This document shows, one piece after another, positions 19,202 through 28,746 of a stretch of DNA of 64,000 bases. Location: assembly GCF_900111395.1 (NCBI RefSeq), contig NZ_FOHV01000012.1, positions 1 to 64,000 of the forward strand. The letters are read 5' to 3'. Source of the DNA: Thorsellia anophelis DSM 18579. Lineage in GTDB: Bacteria; Pseudomonadota; Gammaproteobacteria; Enterobacterales; Thorselliaceae. Every line of letters begins with the position of its first letter. Position 1 is the first letter of the stretch. A program made the position numbers and the translations under genes. The notes under the pieces were generated by a model that did no database searches, had not been told where the DNA came from, and was given only the letters and a program-made list of their open reading frames with translations.

Positions 19202-20440
19202 ATGAAATTTCTTCATACTTCAGACTGGCATCTTGGCCGAACATTATATGGCAAAAAGCGCTACGAAGAATTTGAAGCATTTTTGAATTGGCTTGCCGAT
19301 AAAATCGACCATGAAAAAGTTGATGTTTTACTGATTGCAGGCGATGTATTTGATACCACTACACCAAGTAATCAAGCTCAGTCACTTTACTACCACTTTT
19401 TGTGTAAGATTAGTCAATCAAATTGCAAGCATGTCGTTATCATTGCAGGTAATCACGACTCCCCTACCTTTCTAACCGCCCCAAAACAAATACTTGCCAT
19501 GTTAAATGTGCATATCGTTGGGATGAAATCAGACAATATTGCAGATGAAGTGATTACACTTTTTGATAATAATATACCACAAGCTATCATCTGTGCGGTT
19601 CCTTATCTCAGAGATAAAGATATCAGAACTCTTGAACCTGGCGAATCGATTGATGAAAAAAATAATAAGCTTGTAAAAGGTTTAAGGGATCACTACCACT
19701 CTGTTTGTGAGCATGCTGAATCAATCAAGGCGAGCTTTCCTGAACCAATTCAATCGACAATACCTATTATTGGTATGGGTCATTTATTTGCATCGGGTGG
19801 TAAAACTGCTGAGGGGGATGGCGTACGAGAGTTATATGTTGGTTCACTTGCCCATGTAGGCGCTGATATATTCCCTTCTGCTTTAGATTATGTTGCATTA
19901 GGCCACTTGCATATACCTCAATTAGTTTCACAAATAGAACATATTCGTTATAGCGGTTCACCTATTGCTATGGGATTTGGCGAAGCTGGTCAGCAAAAAC
20001 ACGTTATTATCGTTAATTTTAAAGCTAATAAGTCAAACATAGAGACAATCGAGGTACCTATTTTCCAGCCTTTGGTCAGAATTAAAGGAGATTTGGATAT
20101 AATTGAAGCAAGATTACATCAACTGGTTGCAGAAAACAGCTCTGCTTGGTTGGAAATAGAATATAGTGGTAAATCAATCATTGCAGATTTACGCGTTCAT
20201 CTAGATGAACTTATATCAGGTAGCATGCTTGAAATAAGACGTATTAAAAATAGGTTAATTTTCGACAGTATTTTGCAACAAGAGAAAATTGATGAGAGTT
20301 TAGAGGATTTAAGCGAATTAGATGTGTTCTACCGCTGTTTAGACGCAAATAATGTTCTAGAGTCAGAACGGGAAGAACTCGTTGCACTCTATCAACATAC
20401 GCTCAAATCGTTAAATGAATATGATGTTAATCAAGAATGA
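19202..20440 (+). CDS. sbcD: Exonuclease subunit SbcD (Mre11-type)
   Basis: 412 residues. Metallophosphoesterase subunit of the SbcCD nuclease that opens hairpins and trims protein-blocked DNA ends. Metal-binding motifs in order: HTSDWHLGRTLYG, GDVFDTTTP, AGNHDSPTF, GMGHLFASGG and ALGHLHIPQ. Its partner sbcC lies downstream, but one membrane-protein gene is inserted between them rather than the usual direct overlap. Confidence 0.96.
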   Translation: MKFLHTSDWHLGRTLYGKKRYEEFEAFLNWLADKIDHEKVDVLLIAGDVFDTTTPSNQAQSLYYHFLCKISQSNCKHVVIIAGNHDSPTFLTAPKQILAMLNVHIVGMKSDNIADEVITLFDNNIPQAIICAVPYLRDKDIRTLEPGESIDEKNNKLVKGLRDHYHSVCEHAESIKASFPEPIQSTIPIIGMGHLFASGGKTAEGDGVRELYVGSLAHVGADIFPSALDYVALGHLHIPQLVSQIEHIRYSGSPIAMGFGEAGQQKHVIIVNFKANKSNIETIEVPIFQPLVRIKGDLDIIEARLHQLVAENSSAWLEIEYSGKSIIADLRVHLDELISGSMLEIRRIKNRLIFDSILQQEKIDESLEDLSELDVFYRCLDANNVLESEREELVALYQHTLKSLNEYDVNQE

Positions 20441-20468
20441 AAAATTATTTAATTTAGGTATAAAAATC

Positions 20469-21083
20469 ATGGAACCACTTATTAATAATACAAAAGAAAG
20501 AATCCTGACTATGGATGATTACATGGATGCGATTACATTGTTTAATAAAGGGCTTAAGCGAACACCTTTATCTCGTATTTTAAAATTAACCTATATCTAT
20601 CTTTTTATCGTGTTTATTATGATAGGTTCAAGAGTTTTAAAACAATTCCATGACATTTCCTTCGATATTATCAAAGTGCAATTACCTAGTTTTTTATTAA
20701 ACGTTCTGATAGATGATTTAGTTATTTTTATCGTATTAGGGGTATTTTTTGTATTTTTCTTAAATATATGGCTAAACAGAGTTTTAATCAATACTCGAAA
20801 ACGCCAATATGCCGAATTTGTAGCCTATCCACTATTATCGGCAAATTGTTGTATTTCTTTTAATGAAAAATTAGTTTTCATACATTCAGTAAATAACTCT
20901 TATACCCGGACCACCTTTTGGTCAGAACTCACATTTGTTTTTAAAAATAAAAATATGGCATTACTTGGTATAAGTAAAAGCTACTATTTGATTGTTCCAC
21001 TTGATTGGTTTGATACAAAAGAGCTAGAAGAACAGTTTATTCATTACAGTAAAGCTGCCAACAACTGGAAAGAAATAACTTAA
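20469..21083 (+). CDS. YcxB-like membrane protein of unknown function
   Basis: About 204 residues from the ATG at 20469, preferred over an in-frame start at 20415 because TTAGGT precedes it and no overlap with sbcD is then needed. Two membrane segments (about 45-70 and 85-110 from this start: YIYLFIVFIMIGS and LVIFIVLGVFFVFFLNIW) are followed by a soluble C-terminal part with a YcxB-type beta pattern (NEKLVFIHSVNNSYTRTTFWSELTFVFKNKNMALLGISKSYYLIVPLDWF). Function unknown. It lies between sbcD and sbcC on the same strand. Confidence 0.6.
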   Translation: MEPLINNTKERILTMDDYMDAITLFNKGLKRTPLSRILKLTYIYLFIVFIMIGSRVLKQFHDISFDIIKVQLPSFLLNVLIDDLVIFIVLGVFFVFFLNIWLNRVLINTRKRQYAEFVAYPLLSANCCISFNEKLVFIHSVNNSYTRTTFWSELTFVFKNKNMALLGISKSYYLIVPLDWFDTKELEEQFIHYSKAANNWKEIT

Positions 21084-21218
21084 CTAAGTCACCAAATTTG
21101 GTAAAAGATAAATTCCACCTTCAAATAAATGTATCAATCTATACTCTAGCTGTTAATTCTCATCACCATTATGAGTCTAGGTTTTATGGCTAAATTGCCA
21201 AACAAAAAATACTATATA

Positions 21219-21247
21219 CATAAAGAGGTTATCAACCCCTCTTTATG
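21219..21247 (+). promoter_or_regulatory. Hairpin directly upstream of sbcC
   Basis: Perfect 10-bp stem CATAAAGAGG / CCTCTTTATG with a 9-nt loop, ending 16 bases before the sbcC ATG. It is followed by TTAAAAAAATAAAG rather than a T-run, so it is not a good terminator and may affect sbcC translation. Confidence 0.5.
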
Positions 21248-21263
21248 TTAAAAAAATAAAGAT

Positions 21264-24200
21264 ATGAAAATAAGACAACTCAGACTAAAAAATTTAAATT
21301 CACTCTTTGGTGAATGGGAAATTGATTTTACCGATACTCAATACCTAGCGAATGGTATTTTTGCCATTACAGGTGCAACAGGGGCAGGTAAATCAACTAT
21401 ATTGGATGCTATTTGTCTTGCGCTGTATGGTGCAACACCAAGATTAGGGAGAATTACCAAAAGTAGTAATGAAATCATGTCTAGGCAAACCGGTGAATGT
21501 TACGCTGAAGTAGTATTTGAATCACAAGCTGGTGTTTTTTTATGCCATTTTGAACAAAGACGAGCAAAAAAATTAGCCAGTGGTAACTTACAAGAGCCTG
21601 AACATCAAATCGCATACTTAGATGGCACCCTAATTGAGAATAAAAAAAGTCTTGTTCTTGATGTTATAGTAGAAAAAACAGGAATGGATTTTGAAAGATT
21701 TACCCGCTCTATGTTATTAGCTCAAGGTGCATTTGATAGCTTTCTAAAAGCCTCATTAGATGATAAGTCTAAAATTTTAGAACAGATTACGGGTATGGAA
21801 ATTTATAGTGATATATCTAAATTAGTATTTGAACAGCACAAAGTAGCAAAAAACGATTATGAAGCATTAAAACAATCCACCAGTCACCTACAAATATTAA
21901 GTGAAGATATTCTAAGTGAGCTTACTGATCGGAAAAAAATCCTCATAAGTAAAGACTCAGAGTTAAATAATGCCATTTATCAAATACAACAACATCTTAA
22001 TTGGCATAATGATATCGCACAGTCATTGACGCTCATCAATTCATTTAAACAAATTAAAAAACAATTGTTAGATGATAACGAACGGTTCAATCAAAAACGC
22101 ATACAGCTAGTTGCAGCAAATAGAGCAGAGCAATTAGAGAGATATTGGTCACCAATTGAAGCACTATCATCAACATTAAAAGAAGAAGAGTCATTACACT
22201 TAAAATTGCAAGCAGCAATTCCCTCTTTAAATACGCAATTATCAAATGATTTAACCCTTTTTGAAAACGCAAGCTTAAAATTAAAAGAGTTAAATATCTC
22301 ATATGAGAGTATGATGCCTGCAATCAATCAAACAAAAATTCTTGATAAAGAAATCCTCTTTCAATCTCAATCGCTTAATGAGCTAGAATCTGAACATGTT
22401 ATTCTTAAAAATAAGCTTAATAACTTATTAGAAGAAATTAAAGAGCAAGAAGTTCAAAAGCAAAAGACAGAGCTTGATTTAAGTCATGCTCATGAATATA
22501 TGAGCCAATATGGGAAAGTTGATGCAAGGTTAATGACTTCTTTAAGTGGCCTAATTCAAAGAATTCATCAACTAGATAAAGCGCATGCTGAAATGGAAAA
22601 ACTTGTATTAGCGCTTATTCAATCACAATCAAGACGTGTTTCTCATGATAAAAAGATTGCTGTACAACTTGAGCTACATGCTGGACTTAATAAAAAGATT
22701 AAAGTGTTCGAAACCAAGTTGCTCGACCAACAAAATGAATCTAAAGCACTACTTAAAGATAGATCTTTAAATGAATATCGTTTAGAAAAAGAATATTATA
22801 TTAAAGAACGTGCTTATATTGACCGTATAGCAAGCCTAGAGACACAACGGGGCTTGCTAGAGGATAATACTCCATGTCCATTATGTGGTTCTCTAGAGCA
22901 TCCTTATTCAATTGAAAAAATACCTGAAGCCAGAGAAATTGATGGGAAAATCATTGCAATAACTGAACTCATCACGCAAATTGAAGCACTTGATCAAGCA
23001 AAAAAAATCACTGAAGCTGAACTAGCATTACTCAAGCAAAGTGTTTCTATTGAGGAAGGTAAAATCCATACTCTAAACATTGAGCTCAAACATGAAATAG
23101 ATAACATGTCGACTTTAAGACTTAAAGAAGAGGAATTGAAATTATTAACTGAACAAGAAATCCACTTACTCAATCTAGAACTTATAGAGTATTCCCTGAA
23201 GTATGAGCCCTACAAGAGTCAACATTTAATTGCACAATTAACCCAAAAGCAAGAGCGATATTCAAAACATTCCGAGACATTATCAAAAGGTGCAGCAATA
23301 CTTCAAGATATTGAAACTAAGATTTTGAAATTAAATACTGTCCAAGATAGTACTCAAGTACACATTACAGGGTTGACCCAAAAAATTGTTCAAAGCCAAT
23401 CGCAACTCCAGCACTCAAAAAATGAGCGTTCAGCTTTATTAGGTTCAAATGACCCTATTCAATTAGAGGATTCATTTAATCTCAAGCTAAAAAATGCGCA
23501 AGCTACTGCTGATTCTCTTACTGATAGACTGAATCAAGCCAAAATAAACCTGGCTAGTAAGCAGCAAGAATTATCCCTTTTAGAACAGCGCATAAACAAA
23601 AGCAAAGAACAGCTCGCAACTGATAAATCATCATTTATAGCCCAATGCAATACCCTCCAATTTGCAACAATTGAAGATTTTTTAAATGCAAGATTAACGT
23701 CTTCAGAGTTAGAAAGATTAAGTACCCAAGCAAAGGAACTAGATGATGAATTATTAAGAATCACTAGTCAAATTGACTCTGCAACCACTCAACATCAATT
23801 GTTGCTTTCAAAATATATTGATATAGAGAGCAAAGAAGTATTGGAACAATTATTAGCACAGAAGGAAGGTGAATTAAATCAACTTAAAATTGATCTCAAT
23901 TCAATCACATTTCAACTAGAAAAAAATGAACAGACTAAACTCGCATTAAGTGAGCTCACAACAAAAATTATACAGTCTAGACAAATTGCATTAAAACATG
24001 AAAAATTGAATAATTTGATTGGTTCATCTGATGGTAAAAAATTTAGAAGCTTTGCACAAGGGCTAACATTTGAAATCATGGTGCGTCACGCAAATAAACA
24101 ATTACAAAAAATGAGTGACAGATATCTATTACAACGTGATTCATATAATCCTTTGTCTTTAAATATTATCGATAATTATCAAGCCGGTGAAATCCGTTCA

Positions 24201-24509
24201 ATTAAAAATCTTTCTGGTGGTGAGTCATTTATTGTAAGTTTAGCACTCGCGCTTGGATTATCTAAAATGTCGAGCCAAACTATACGCGTTGATTCGTTAT
24301 TTTTAGATGAAGGCTTTGGTACATTAGATGAAGAAGCTTTAGATACTGCCTTAGATGCCCTGTCCACATTACAGAAAGAAAATAAATTAATTGGGATTAT
24401 TTCTCACGTGCCAGCATTAAAAAATCGCATATCAACACAAATTACAATTGATGCCCAAAATGGTGGCAGAAGTACTTTAGCAGGCCCTAGTTGCGTTCGA
24501 TTAAGTTAA
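21264..24509 (+). CDS. sbcC: Exonuclease subunit SbcC (Rad50-type ATPase)
   Basis: 1081 residues (E. coli 1048). ATPase of SbcCD. N-terminal Walker A GATGAGKSTILDAICLALYG, two long coiled coils (about 170-530 and 570-900) flanking the zinc hook CPLCGSLEHP at about 540, then C-terminal signature LSGGESFIVSLALALGLS and Walker B LFLDEGFGTLDEE. All motifs are intact. It starts 180 bases after the YcxB-like gene and is preceded by a hairpin. Confidence 0.96.
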   Translation: MKIRQLRLKNLNSLFGEWEIDFTDTQYLANGIFAITGATGAGKSTILDAICLALYGATPRLGRITKSSNEIMSRQTGECYAEVVFESQAGVFLCHFEQRRAKKLASGNLQEPEHQIAYLDGTLIENKKSLVLDVIVEKTGMDFERFTRSMLLAQGAFDSFLKASLDDKSKILEQITGMEIYSDISKLVFEQHKVAKNDYEALKQSTSHLQILSEDILSELTDRKKILISKDSELNNAIYQIQQHLNWHNDIAQSLTLINSFKQIKKQLLDDNERFNQKRIQLVAANRAEQLERYWSPIEALSSTLKEEESLHLKLQAAIPSLNTQLSNDLTLFENASLKLKELNISYESMMPAINQTKILDKEILFQSQSLNELESEHVILKNKLNNLLEEIKEQEVQKQKTELDLSHAHEYMSQYGKVDARLMTSLSGLIQRIHQLDKAHAEMEKLVLALIQSQSRRVSHDKKIAVQLELHAGLNKKIKVFETKLLDQQNESKALLKDRSLNEYRLEKEYYIKERAYIDRIASLETQRGLLEDNTPCPLCGSLEHPYSIEKIPEAREIDGKIIAITELITQIEALDQAKKITEAELALLKQSVSIEEGKIHTLNIELKHEIDNMSTLRLKEEELKLLTEQEIHLLNLELIEYSLKYEPYKSQHLIAQLTQKQERYSKHSETLSKGAAILQDIETKILKLNTVQDSTQVHITGLTQKIVQSQSQLQHSKNERSALLGSNDPIQLEDSFNLKLKNAQATADSLTDRLNQAKINLASKQQELSLLEQRINKSKEQLATDKSSFIAQCNTLQFATIEDFLNARLTSSELERLSTQAKELDDELLRITSQIDSATTQHQLLLSKYIDIESKEVLEQLLAQKEGELNQLKIDLNSITFQLEKNEQTKLALSELTTKIIQSRQIALKHEKLNNLIGSSDGKKFRSFAQGLTFEIMVRHANKQLQKMSDRYLLQRDSYNPLSLNIIDNYQAGEIRSIKNLSGGESFIVSLALALGLSKMSSQTIRVDSLFLDEGFGTLDEEALDTALDALSTLQKENKLIGIISHVPALKNRISTQITIDAQNGGRSTLAGPSCVRLS

Positions 24510-24575
24510 TTTAAGTGGCCTCTAAAAGTAAACTATGGGAGCTAAAATATGCATTCAATGTCTAGTCCAATAACT

Positions 24576-25409
24576 TTATCTGTGTTTACTTGAGAATCTT
24601 TTTAAATCAGTCCAATTGAATGTCCAATCTGGCGTTACCAACTTATCGGTACGCCCAACTTGATACCAAGGACTCATAGACTGATTAGTTGGATTTTTTA
24701 CAATATGGATACTTTGTGCAGGCATATAGCTTTGTGCAAGTAATATTGCTGTTTGAGCATCATTTCTGGCAAGATCAACAACAATAACAGCGTGCCCTGG
24801 TGAGCCTGGTTGAATAAATACATCACCTATTTCAATATCACTCGCATCTACCTGAATTAATTCATTAGCCAATGATATGGTACCTGCATAAGTAAAGACT
24901 AAGTCAAGATATCGACGAAAAGAATCATAAGAGTCATCTTTTTGTGTCGCACCTTTTTTCCACCAAGTTTTATTTCCTTTAATGCCTAATCTTGCGCCAT
25001 TCTTCCAAGAAAGATAATCAGCATTAAATCCATTGGTTAAATTAAAATGAATTTCATCAAACCGTTTTTCTTCAAATAAATATTCAGCTCGTAATCTTAT
25101 TACTGCATCTGCACACTGTTGTAAGTCACGTGTTCCAACATCAATATCAATTACGGCAGCATGTGCTGAATTAGGTTTTATTTTTCCATTAAAAAATAAA
25201 ACTTCTGCTTCATTAGATTTCAGGCTCATTGTTTGCAAATAATGACCAAAGGAACTATCATCTTCATTAACACGCTCAAATCCAACAGGAGGGCTGATCC
25301 TAGTTGCTATTGTATCTGAGAAACCATAAGGGATAATAATCAAGTAAAAAACCAAACACATTACCAACCGCTGATATGTAACAGGTAGTAAAGATTTATA
25401 TAGAGCCAT
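24576..25409 (-). CDS. DUF4846 family secreted protein
   Basis: 277 residues. N-terminal hydrophobic segment at about 14-30 (LVMCLVFYLIIIPYGFS) fits a signal peptide or anchor. The rest resembles DUF4846: PPVGFERV near the N-terminus, VIDIDVGTRDLQQCADAVIRLRAEYLF, and a C-terminal part with GDVFIQPGSPGHAVIVVD that looks like an NlpC/P60-type fold fragment. Function unknown. Convergent with sbcC and separated from ubiG by about 90 bases. Confidence 0.75.
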   Translation of the reverse strand: MALYKSLLPVTYQRLVMCLVFYLIIIPYGFSDTIATRISPPVGFERVNEDDSSFGHYLQTMSLKSNEAEVLFFNGKIKPNSAHAAVIDIDVGTRDLQQCADAVIRLRAEYLFEEKRFDEIHFNLTNGFNADYLSWKNGARLGIKGNKTWWKKGATQKDDSYDSFRRYLDLVFTYAGTISLANELIQVDASDIEIGDVFIQPGSPGHAVIVVDLARNDAQTAILLAQSYMPAQSIHIVKNPTNQSMSPWYQVGRTDKLVTPDWTFNWTDLKRFSSKHR

Positions 25410-25500
25410 TTATCACACCTAGAGCAATGATAATTAATATTTATGAGTAACAGTGATACTGAAGATAATTAAAATATGTCTTTAACTCATCACTATACTA

Positions 25501-26220
25501 CTATTTTGGTTTAATACAGCACAACATATAATTAACATCAACATTATCACCAAGGTAAAAACTATCTTTAAGAGGATTATAGTGAAGGCCTATCATATTT
25601 TTAGCATATAAAGGAGTCGCATCAATATAGCTCATCAACTCTGAGGGTTTAATGCATTTTTTAATATCATGGGTACCCTTCGGAACCCACTGCAATATAT
25701 ATTCTGCAGCTATAATAGCGCCTAAAAATGCTTTTATAGTACGGTTGATTGTTGAAAAATAAACTAATCCACCAGGTTTTACCATTTTTGCACATGCCTG
25801 AACCACTGAAGCAGGATTAGGAACATGTTCAAGCATTTCCATACACGTTACGATATCAAATTTTTCAAAGTTTTCTTCTGCAAATGACTCTGCAGTAATT
25901 TGCTGATAATCAATCTCCAACTGGCTTTCTAGTGCATGTAATCTTGCAACCTCTAATGGCTCTAAGCCCATATCAATACCAGTAACAAAAGCGCCCTGCC
26001 TAGCCATGCTTTCTGCTAAAATTCCCCCTCCACACCCTACATCCACAATGCGTTTCTCAAATAAACCATTCGCATGCTCAGCAATATAGCCTAATCTAAG
26101 AGGATTAATTCTATGAAGAGGTTTAAACTCCCCATTTACATCCCACCATCTTGATGCAATGGATGCAAATTTTTCAATCTCCTTTGGATCGACATTCATT
26201 TTATTATGTGTAGGTGTCAT
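25501..26220 (-). CDS. ubiG: Ubiquinone biosynthesis O-methyltransferase UbiG
   Basis: 239 residues (E. coli 240). SAM-dependent O-methyltransferase acting twice in ubiquinone synthesis. SAM site [18 protein letters not shown], then [16 protein letters not shown], and [15 protein letters not shown]. Family start pattern [17 protein letters not shown] is present. Its ATG overlaps the stop of rsxE (ATGA), so it is the last gene of the rsx transcript; in E. coli rsxE is followed by nth instead. Confidence 0.96.
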   Translation of the reverse strand: MTPTHNKMNVDPKEIEKFASIASRWWDVNGEFKPLHRINPLRLGYIAEHANGLFEKRIVDVGCGGGILAESMARQGAFVTGIDMGLEPLEVARLHALESQLEIDYQQITAESFAEENFEKFDIVTCMEMLEHVPNPASVVQACAKMVKPGGLVYFSTINRTIKAFLGAIIAAEYILQWVPKGTHDIKKCIKPSELMSYIDATPLYAKNMIGLHYNPLKDSFYLGDNVDVNYMLCCIKPK

Positions 26221-26951
26221 ACAGTCTCCTTTAGAGATTCAGCCGAAACAGTGGTACCATGTGTATCACTTACAAGATTATCAGTATTGTTTTCATTACT
26301 TTTTTTCACAAACCATACATTATCTATTTGATATTTAATCGCAAGTAAAAGGGATAACCCTAAAAAAGCACCAGGTGGGAGTATTGCAAGTAAAAAAGGC
26401 GTATCTAGATTGAAAACAATTACCTCTAAATTGCTTGCAAAGGATCCTAGTAGTAAGTCAGCACCTTGAAAAAGTGTCCCTGACCCTAGTATTTCTCTTA
26501 AAGATCCTAATAAAAACAAAGCAAAGGTACTTCCTAACCCCATAGCTAACCCATCAAAAACAGAGTATACAATACTATTTTTCGATGCAAATGCTTCTGC
26601 TCGCCCAATAATAATACAATTTGTGACGATTAAAGGGATAAAAATACCTAGAGTATGGTAGAGGGTAAACATATAAGCATTCATGAGTAATTGCACGCAA
26701 CTAACAACAGAAGCAATAATCATGACATAAATTGGAATCCTAATTTCATTTGGGATGAAATTTCTCATCAATGATATGCTAAAATTTGTTAACACTAGTA
26801 CCAAGGTTGTCGCTAAGCCAAGGCCTAAGGCATTTGTTGCCGTATTTGACACAGCTAATAAAGGACATAATCCAAGTAATTGGACTAAAGATGAGTTATT
26901 TTTCCATAAGCCCTGTGACCATATCGATATAATAGAAGTTAATGATGACAT
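26217..26951 (-). CDS. rsxE: Electron transport complex subunit RsxE/RnfE
   Basis: About 244 residues from the ATG at 26951, chosen because AAGGAG lies 6 bases upstream; an earlier in-frame start at 26984 would overlap rsxG. Six membrane helices; characteristic [25 protein letters not shown] and the related second-half sequence [17 protein letters not shown], homologous to RsxA. The C-terminal ~35 residues are hydrophilic. It contributes the membrane [2Fe-2S]-type centre shared with RsxA in Rnf complexes. Confidence 0.94.
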   Translation of the reverse strand: MSSLTSIISIWSQGLWKNNSSLVQLLGLCPLLAVSNTATNALGLGLATTLVLVLTNFSISLMRNFIPNEIRIPIYVMIIASVVSCVQLLMNAYMFTLYHTLGIFIPLIVTNCIIIGRAEAFASKNSIVYSVFDGLAMGLGSTFALFLLGSLREILGSGTLFQGADLLLGSFASNLEVIVFNLDTPFLLAILPPGAFLGLSLLLAIKYQIDNVWFVKKSNENNTDNLVSDTHGTTVSAESLKETV

Positions 26952-26973
26952 CTGTCTCTCCTTAATTATGCGG

Positions 26974-27594
26974 CTAATAGCCACAAGTTGGCAAATTGGA
27001 TAAATCAGAGGGTAAAGATTGTATAACTAGCGTAGCCCGTTTCACTGCGTTAACTACCGCTCGCGGGGTTATCGTTGCCCCTGCAAATTGATCAAATTGA
27101 CCTCCATCCGCTTTTACAGCCCAACTAGGATCGTCACTACCTTTAACCTGTAGCCCTGTGAATTTTGTGATCCAATTTGAGATCCTAAGCTCAATTTTAT
27201 CTCCTAGCCCCGGCGTTTCTCTGTGTTCTAATGTTCTCACTCCCAACACAGTACCATCAATTTTAGCCGCAACTAATAAGCGGATTGCACCAGAATAACC
27301 ATCAGGAGCGGTTGCTTCAATTACGGCAGCAATACGCTTACCATCTTGTATAACACTATAAACAGGTTTAGCCATTTTACCTAATCTATCATCAGTATAC
27401 TGCACACAAGTAGAAAGTAATCGTGGTGATTGCATTTCTTTTGGCAATACCTCAGATAAAAGAGATAACCGTTCCTGATGCGTCTGTGCCAAGATTGTGT
27501 CTTTTGTTAGTTGATAGACAATAGCTGTTGCCGCAGTAGTTAAAGCAGCAAAGATTGCTAAAGTAATCGCATGCTTCCTAATCAATTCAAACAT
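26974..27594 (-). CDS. rsxG: Electron transport complex subunit RsxG/RnfG (FMN protein)
   Basis: 206 residues. One N-terminal membrane anchor ([19 protein letters not shown]), then a periplasmic FMN-binding domain. The covalent flavin site is in the motif [13 protein letters not shown] with the Thr that carries [11 protein letters not shown] and ETPG of the family are visible. It begins about 60 bases after rsxD and is followed by rsxE after 22 bases. Confidence 0.94.
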   Translation of the reverse strand: MFELIRKHAITLAIFAALTTAATAIVYQLTKDTILAQTHQERLSLLSEVLPKEMQSPRLLSTCVQYTDDRLGKMAKPVYSVIQDGKRIAAVIEATAPDGYSGAIRLLVAAKIDGTVLGVRTLEHRETPGLGDKIELRISNWITKFTGLQVKGSDDPSWAVKADGGQFDQFAGATITPRAVVNAVKRATLVIQSLPSDLSNLPTCGY

Positions 27595-27651
27595 ATATCA
27601 GCTCTATTTATATCGATAATTTTCAAATTAGACGTCTATTTTTGCAATTTT

Positions 27652-28686
27652 CTAATGCCCATATACTCTTGGTTTTGTAACATAATCAATCAAGGGTACA
27701 CATAGGTTTGCAAACAATACTGAAAATGCAATTGCATCGGGATAATTTCCAAATGTACGAATCAACCAAACTAATAATGCTATGATTAACGCGTAAATTA
27801 TCTGACCTTTAGGTGTAGTAGATGCAGACACAGGATCTGTCAGGATAAAAAAAGCACCTAACATTGTTGCACCTGAAAATAGGTGAAATAAAACAGGTGG
27901 CATGCTATCTGGTGCAAATGAAGACGCCGCAAAACTTATTATTATCAGTCCAAATATAAAATAAAATGGCAATTGCCAACGAATTACCCTTAGCATGATT
28001 AGAAATATTCCACCAGCTAAAAAAGCTAAATTCACTTGCTGCCAGCCCTCACCTGCAAAAGTTTTGATTTCTAATAAGTTTAAGATATCAATTGTCATCA
28101 TGCCGGCTTTAAATGATTCTTTAAATTTATCTAATGGGGTCGCTTGCGTAATCCCATCCATAGAAAAGCTTGACAAATCAATGATATTGAAAATAACTCT
28201 AGCACTATCCACTAAACTTAGTTGAACAGTTGTAAAAACATTTGGGTTAATCCATTGTGTCATCTGGACTGGAAATGAGATTAATAAGACAACATAACCT
28301 ACCATAGCAGGATTAAAAATATTATGCCCTAGTCCACCATATAATTGTTTGGTAACTACAATGGCAAAGAAAACACCGATTGTAATAACCCACCATGGAG
28401 CATAGGTTGGTATGCTAATTGCTAGTAAGACTGCTGTTACAATAGCAGAGCCATCTAATAATGGGGTTAAACTTTTTTTTCTAAAAAACAAAAATATCCC
28501 TTCAAATAATACAGCTAGAGAAATAGCAAAAATAATTTGAATGATATTTCCTAAACCAAAATAATGAGATTGAATCGCAATACCTGGTATCAATGCAATT
28601 AAAACCCAAATCATAATTTGGGGACTTGACCATTTACCGGTTTTATCGTTTGGCTTAAGCAGCCGAGTGAAAAAATATAATCCCAT
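27652..28686 (-). CDS. rsxD: Electron transport complex subunit RsxD/RnfD
   Basis: About 344 residues from the ATG at 28686, which has AAGGTGG at good spacing; a TTG three codons earlier would put that SD too close. Integral membrane subunit, about nine helices, with the covalent-FMN motif SGATML and the conserved LDGSAIVTAVLLAISIP, GGLGHNIFNPAMVGY and DPVSASTTPKGQ. Part of the rsxABCDGE operon. Confidence 0.95.
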   Translation of the reverse strand: MGLYFFTRLLKPNDKTGKWSSPQIMIWVLIALIPGIAIQSHYFGLGNIIQIIFAISLAVLFEGIFLFFRKKSLTPLLDGSAIVTAVLLAISIPTYAPWWVITIGVFFAIVVTKQLYGGLGHNIFNPAMVGYVVLLISFPVQMTQWINPNVFTTVQLSLVDSARVIFNIIDLSSFSMDGITQATPLDKFKESFKAGMMTIDILNLLEIKTFAGEGWQQVNLAFLAGGIFLIMLRVIRWQLPFYFIFGLIIISFAASSFAPDSMPPVLFHLFSGATMLGAFFILTDPVSASTTPKGQIIYALIIALLVWLIRTFGNYPDAIAFSVLFANLCVPLIDYVTKPRVYGH

Positions 28687-28746
28687 TTTGCACAACCACC
28701 TTGTGACACTGTCACATATTAATTTATCTTTTTTATTATTTTTAAC

